This document shows, piece by piece, positions 45,581 through 47,785 of a stretch of 47,785 nt of DNA. This DNA is from JADJWR01 sp964509545 (GTDB taxonomy: Bacteria; Pseudomonadota; Gammaproteobacteria; Burkholderiales; Burkholderiaceae_F): contig CAZDXQ010000027.1 in NCBI GenBank assembly GCA_964509545.1, positions 1-47,785 of the forward strand, written 5' to 3'. Position 1 is the stretch's first letter. Every line of letters begins with the position of its first letter. Position numbers and translations under genes: made by a program. The notes under the pieces were generated by a model. It did no database searches, was not told the origin of the DNA, and saw nothing but the letters and a program-made list of their open reading frames with translations.

Positions 45581-45798
45581 GTGCCGCCGAAACCCTCGAG
45601 AGCCTCATCCAGACGCTCGGCGAGCATGGGCTTGCCGCTTTCGATCAGCGGCAGCCGCGGCCGCGGCGCGGGCGCCTCGGCAACGATCCTTCGCAAGGCC
45701 TCGCGGATCAACTCGGCTTCACTGGTGCCGCGCGCGCTGGCCAATCGGCCGAGAGCACGCTTGACCTCCGGCGGCACATAGACAGTGGTCTTCTCCAT
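45577..45798 (-). CDS. Ribbon-helix-helix antitoxin of the VapC pair
   Basis: Protein of 73 residues, MEKTTVYVPPEVKRALGRLASARGTSEAELIREALRRI, a MetJ/CopG-type N-terminal DNA-binding domain, then a Pro-rich linker and a C-terminal toxin-binding tail (LAERLDEALEGFGGT). Neutralises the toxin and represses the operon. Just upstream a TATGGTAT/TGTATGG element (about 45804-45821, minus strand) may be the promoter/operator. Confidence 0.88.
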   Translation of the reverse strand: MEKTTVYVPPEVKRALGRLASARGTSEAELIREALRRIVAEAPAPRPRLPLIESGKPMLAERLDEALEGFGGT

Positions 45799-46088
45799 GC
45801 CATACAAGATACCATATGTGGAGCCGCCAGCGGGCGGAACCGTTTCTTGTCATGTCTGCTCTCGGCAGAGGCCTCCCTGGGGCACCAATGTGCGAGTCCG
45901 AGCGGTCGCTTCGGGGCGTCGAAATCAGGGCGGCGAATGTCGCTTCCGGGTCGGTAGGCGCCGTCAGCAATGGCCGCTGCCAGGTGATCAACGACTGCCC
46001 GGAAGAAAGGACCAAAGCGTCACGGCAGCGACGCCGTGATCCGCAAGATCCTCGACGCCGGCCTCTTTCGGCCCTGGCACGCGTGCAC
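45799..46088. other. Region between antitoxin and FkbM gene
   Basis: 290 bases with no convincing gene. The first 20 or so are the AT-rich antitoxin promoter. The segment near 45935-45960 contains a GTCGCTTCC-GG-CG pattern found also on the other strand near 45085-45110. Confidence 0.35.
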
Positions 46089-46922
46089 CTACTGCCGCGG
46101 CACACAGAACGCGTCGTAGTGTCGCCGGATCATCAGGCACTCGCGGTTCAGTCTCGGTCCGCGATACACGGTGTCGCTCTCGGCCAGGAACACGTCGTAG
46201 CCGAGCTGGTCGAGGAAGCCGTACATCCGCTGGCGCTGCTCGAGGGTCAGCAGCTTGAACACTTCGACCTTGATGCAGGGCCGAGTCTGGCGGACAAGCT
46301 CCTGCATCGATTCGAGAACCTGCAGGTCGTATCCCTCGACGTCGATCTTGACGTAGCGGATCCTCGGCACGAGCGAGGCAAAATGCCCGGCGATAAAGGC
46401 CTGCAAATTCTCGCCGCGCACCTTGAGCTTGAACGCGGCCCCGTGCCGCCACTTGCTGGTGCCCTGGTGCAGTCCGCCGTTACAGAAACCGGCGTCCGAG
46501 TACTCGAAGTGGAAATCACCCGGCTCGGGGGTGGCGGCGATCATCAGCGGAACGATGTTCGTCTTGCCGGCATTCAGTTCCGCGTTCTTCCGCAGCACCG
46601 GGAAGACATAGGGGTTGGGCTCGAACGCCAGCACACAGCCCTGCCGGCCGACGGCCAGCGCGATGGGAAGCGTCGAGTCGCCGCTGTGGGCGCCGATATC
46701 GAGCGCAACGTCGCCCGGGGCGAGGAACCGGCGCAGTTCGTCGATGGCTTCCTGCCGGATCACCTTGCGCGATTCGGAAGGATGCAGCCACTGCGCGTAC
46801 TCGATGCGTCCTTCCCCCGGCAGATCGAAAGCCACGATTTCATGGCCATAGACCCTCGGCCGCGGCCGCATGCCAAGCAGGTAGAAATACTCTCGCAGCT
46901 TCAATTGCGCTTTCCAGTCCAC
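46089..46922 (-). CDS. FkbM family methyltransferase
   Basis: SAM-dependent methyltransferase of 277 residues. Motif I VALDIGAHSGDSTLPIALAVG, then VLAFEPNPYVFPVLRKNAELN, and the FkbM-specific YVKIDVEGYDLQVLESM and CIKVEVF segments. Members O-methylate sugars or secondary metabolites. No glycosyltransferase or polyketide genes are adjacent, so the substrate is unknown. Confidence 0.88.
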   Translation of the reverse strand: MDWKAQLKLREYFYLLGMRPRPRVYGHEIVAFDLPGEGRIEYAQWLHPSESRKVIRQEAIDELRRFLAPGDVALDIGAHSGDSTLPIALAVGRQGCVLAFEPNPYVFPVLRKNAELNAGKTNIVPLMIAATPEPGDFHFEYSDAGFCNGGLHQGTSKWRHGAAFKLKVRGENLQAFIAGHFASLVPRIRYVKIDVEGYDLQVLESMQELVRQTRPCIKVEVFKLLTLEQRQRMYGFLDQLGYDVFLAESDTVYRGPRLNRECLMIRRHYDAFCVPRQ

Positions 46923-47078
46923 ACGGCAAGGAAGATCGAGCAGGAGCAGCCGACCGAGGCGTCTGCCCGCAGAACAGGCGCCCCACGTGGCGGACAGCCG
47001 TCATCATGGCCGAAATTTGCACGACCGAATCAGGCGGACCAAGGCGCGGTGCGGTCGCGTGTCGCGCCGCCGGAATCG

Positions 47079-47612
47079 TCACTGCGTGCCGGAATCCTCC
47101 GCCCGTACCTCGCGCAGCATCAGCAGTTCGTCCGCCTCGGTCCCGGCGCGCCGATGCTGCGCCGCTGAAGCCGCTGAAAAGCCGAGACGCTGCAGCAGCC
47201 GCAGCGAGCGCAGGTTCCTCCGCTTCAGCACCGCCGACAGCCGGCGCACCCGATAGCGGGCGACGAGTTCGGCGAGCATCGCCTGCACGGCTTCGCTCGC
47301 GAGACCCTGCCCCCAGTACCGGCTCGACAGCTCGTAGGCAATAGCGGTCCAATCGGTGCGCACGGTCGCCTGCACATAGCCGATCAGTTCCGACGTCGGC
47401 AGGCGAATGACCCAGTTGAGCCACTGTTCCGCGCCGTCCGCGGACCGGCGCGTTTCCAGCCGGGCGAAGCGCTCGCGCAGCCACGTGACCGACGCCGGCG
47501 GCTCATTCTCGTACTCGTAGATCGCCGGATCGCTGAGAACGACGAACATCTCGTCGGCATGCGCGGCGACCTGCGGTTCCAGCGTCAGGCGACGCGCGTG
47601 AATGACGTGCAT
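47079..47612 (-). CDS. GNAT acetyltransferase, RimJ/RimL type
   Basis: Protein of 177 residues from MHVIHARRLTLEPQVAAHADEMF. Seen: VLSDPAIYEYENEPPAS, ELIGYVQATV, AYELSSRYWGQGLASEAVQAML (acetyl-CoA loop) and NLRSLRLLQRLGFSAA. Third acetyltransferase gene of this segment. Upstream residues (to 47678) look non-coding. Substrate unknown. Confidence 0.85.
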   Translation of the reverse strand: MHVIHARRLTLEPQVAAHADEMFVVLSDPAIYEYENEPPASVTWLRERFARLETRRSADGAEQWLNWVIRLPTSELIGYVQATVRTDWTAIAYELSSRYWGQGLASEAVQAMLAELVARYRVRRLSAVLKRRNLRSLRLLQRLGFSAASAAQHRRAGTEADELLMLREVRAEDSGTQ

Positions 47613-47702
47613 ACAGGCTCTGCCCTGTCGTCGTCGGCCCATCTTTGCCGTTCTCAAGGAAGCGCCGGGCCGCCGCAAGTTTCCTCGACCGCCGCGGGGG
47701 GC

Positions 47703-47723
47703 GGGCCGGGCAAAGCCCGGCCC
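47703..47723. repeat. GC-rich hairpin at the window end
   Basis: Arms GGGCCGGGC and GCCCGGCCC around AAA, perfect over 9 bp. It lies about 20 bases after the end of the edge gene on the minus strand. No T-run, so terminator function is only possible. Confidence 0.55.
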
Positions 47724-47740
47724 CGGCGGCTTATTGAGCC

Positions 47741-47785
47741 TTACTTAACCTCGTGACTATCGAACAGATCCGCCTGGATCCAGCA
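47741..47785 (-). CDS. C-terminal end of an unidentified gene (partial)
   Basis: The last 14 codons of a minus-strand frame, reading CWIQADLFDSHEVK and ending TAA at 47743-47741, run off the window edge. The reading looks protein-like and is followed by a hairpin. Too short to identify. Confidence 0.4.
   Translation of the reverse strand, partial: CWIQADLFDSHEVK

Overview
The window is about 48 kb of high-GC chromosome from a betaproteobacterium. The gene order and protein character (rpsU-yqeY-dnaG-rpoD, fkpB-ispH, exbBD-lpxK-trm112-kdsB, rpmB-rpmG next to a DesA-type desaturase, a pyrophosphate phosphofructokinase with a K+-independent H+-pyrophosphatase, flavocytochrome c) point to Rhodocyclales or a close relative, possibly Accumulibacter-like. 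That placement is inference from recalled gene orders, not from a search.

Left part (1-11.4 kb): an rpsU-yqeY-dnaG-rpoD macromolecular synthesis operon on the minus strand, with an intrinsic terminator just after rpsU. Divergent from it is tsaD. A minus-strand run follows (in transcription order fkpB, ispH, chalcone-isomerase-like, xerD, ybaK, plsY), then radC, rpmB and rpmG on the plus strand, closed by a 22-bp perfect inverted-repeat bidirectional terminator.

Middle (11.4-31 kb): minus-strand desaturase and purN/rsmB-like pair; plus-strand ribF, then a tightly overlapping run ileS-lspA-methyltransferase-coaBC-membrane protein-dut-acyltransferase. A minus-strand flavocytochrome c sulfide dehydrogenase pair sits downstream of clpS-clpA. 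Then come cspA with a long leader, icd, a tiny Ala/Pro/Lys-rich secreted protein, a DUF192 protein and Fe-superoxide dismutase.

Right part (31-42.2 kb): xseA diverges from exbB-exbD-lpxK-trm112-kdsB (envelope and lipid A/KDO genes); the gap between them carries three palindromes. An orphan peptide-type binding protein ends inside a long imperfect hairpin. Then pfp, adk and hppA form a pyrophosphate/adenylate energy cluster: PPi-dependent glycolysis, nucleotide balance and a proton-pumping pyrophosphatase.

Accessory tail (42.2-47.8 kb): an OmpA-like anchored protein, three GNAT acetyltransferases, a decayed locus (an N-terminal stub of a large multidomain protein and a FecR-like fragment), a VapBC-type toxin-antitoxin pair, an FkbM methyltransferase, and the last codons of an unidentified gene at the window edge.

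No CRISPR array, tRNA, rRNA, insertion sequence or prophage was recognised. The window is mostly housekeeping. The strongest oddities are an isoleucyl-tRNA synthetase whose HIGH signature reads HLGT, the pfp-adk-hppA cluster, the overlapping start codons of fkpB and radC, several unexplained palindromes, and the decayed locus near 43.5-44.2 kb.
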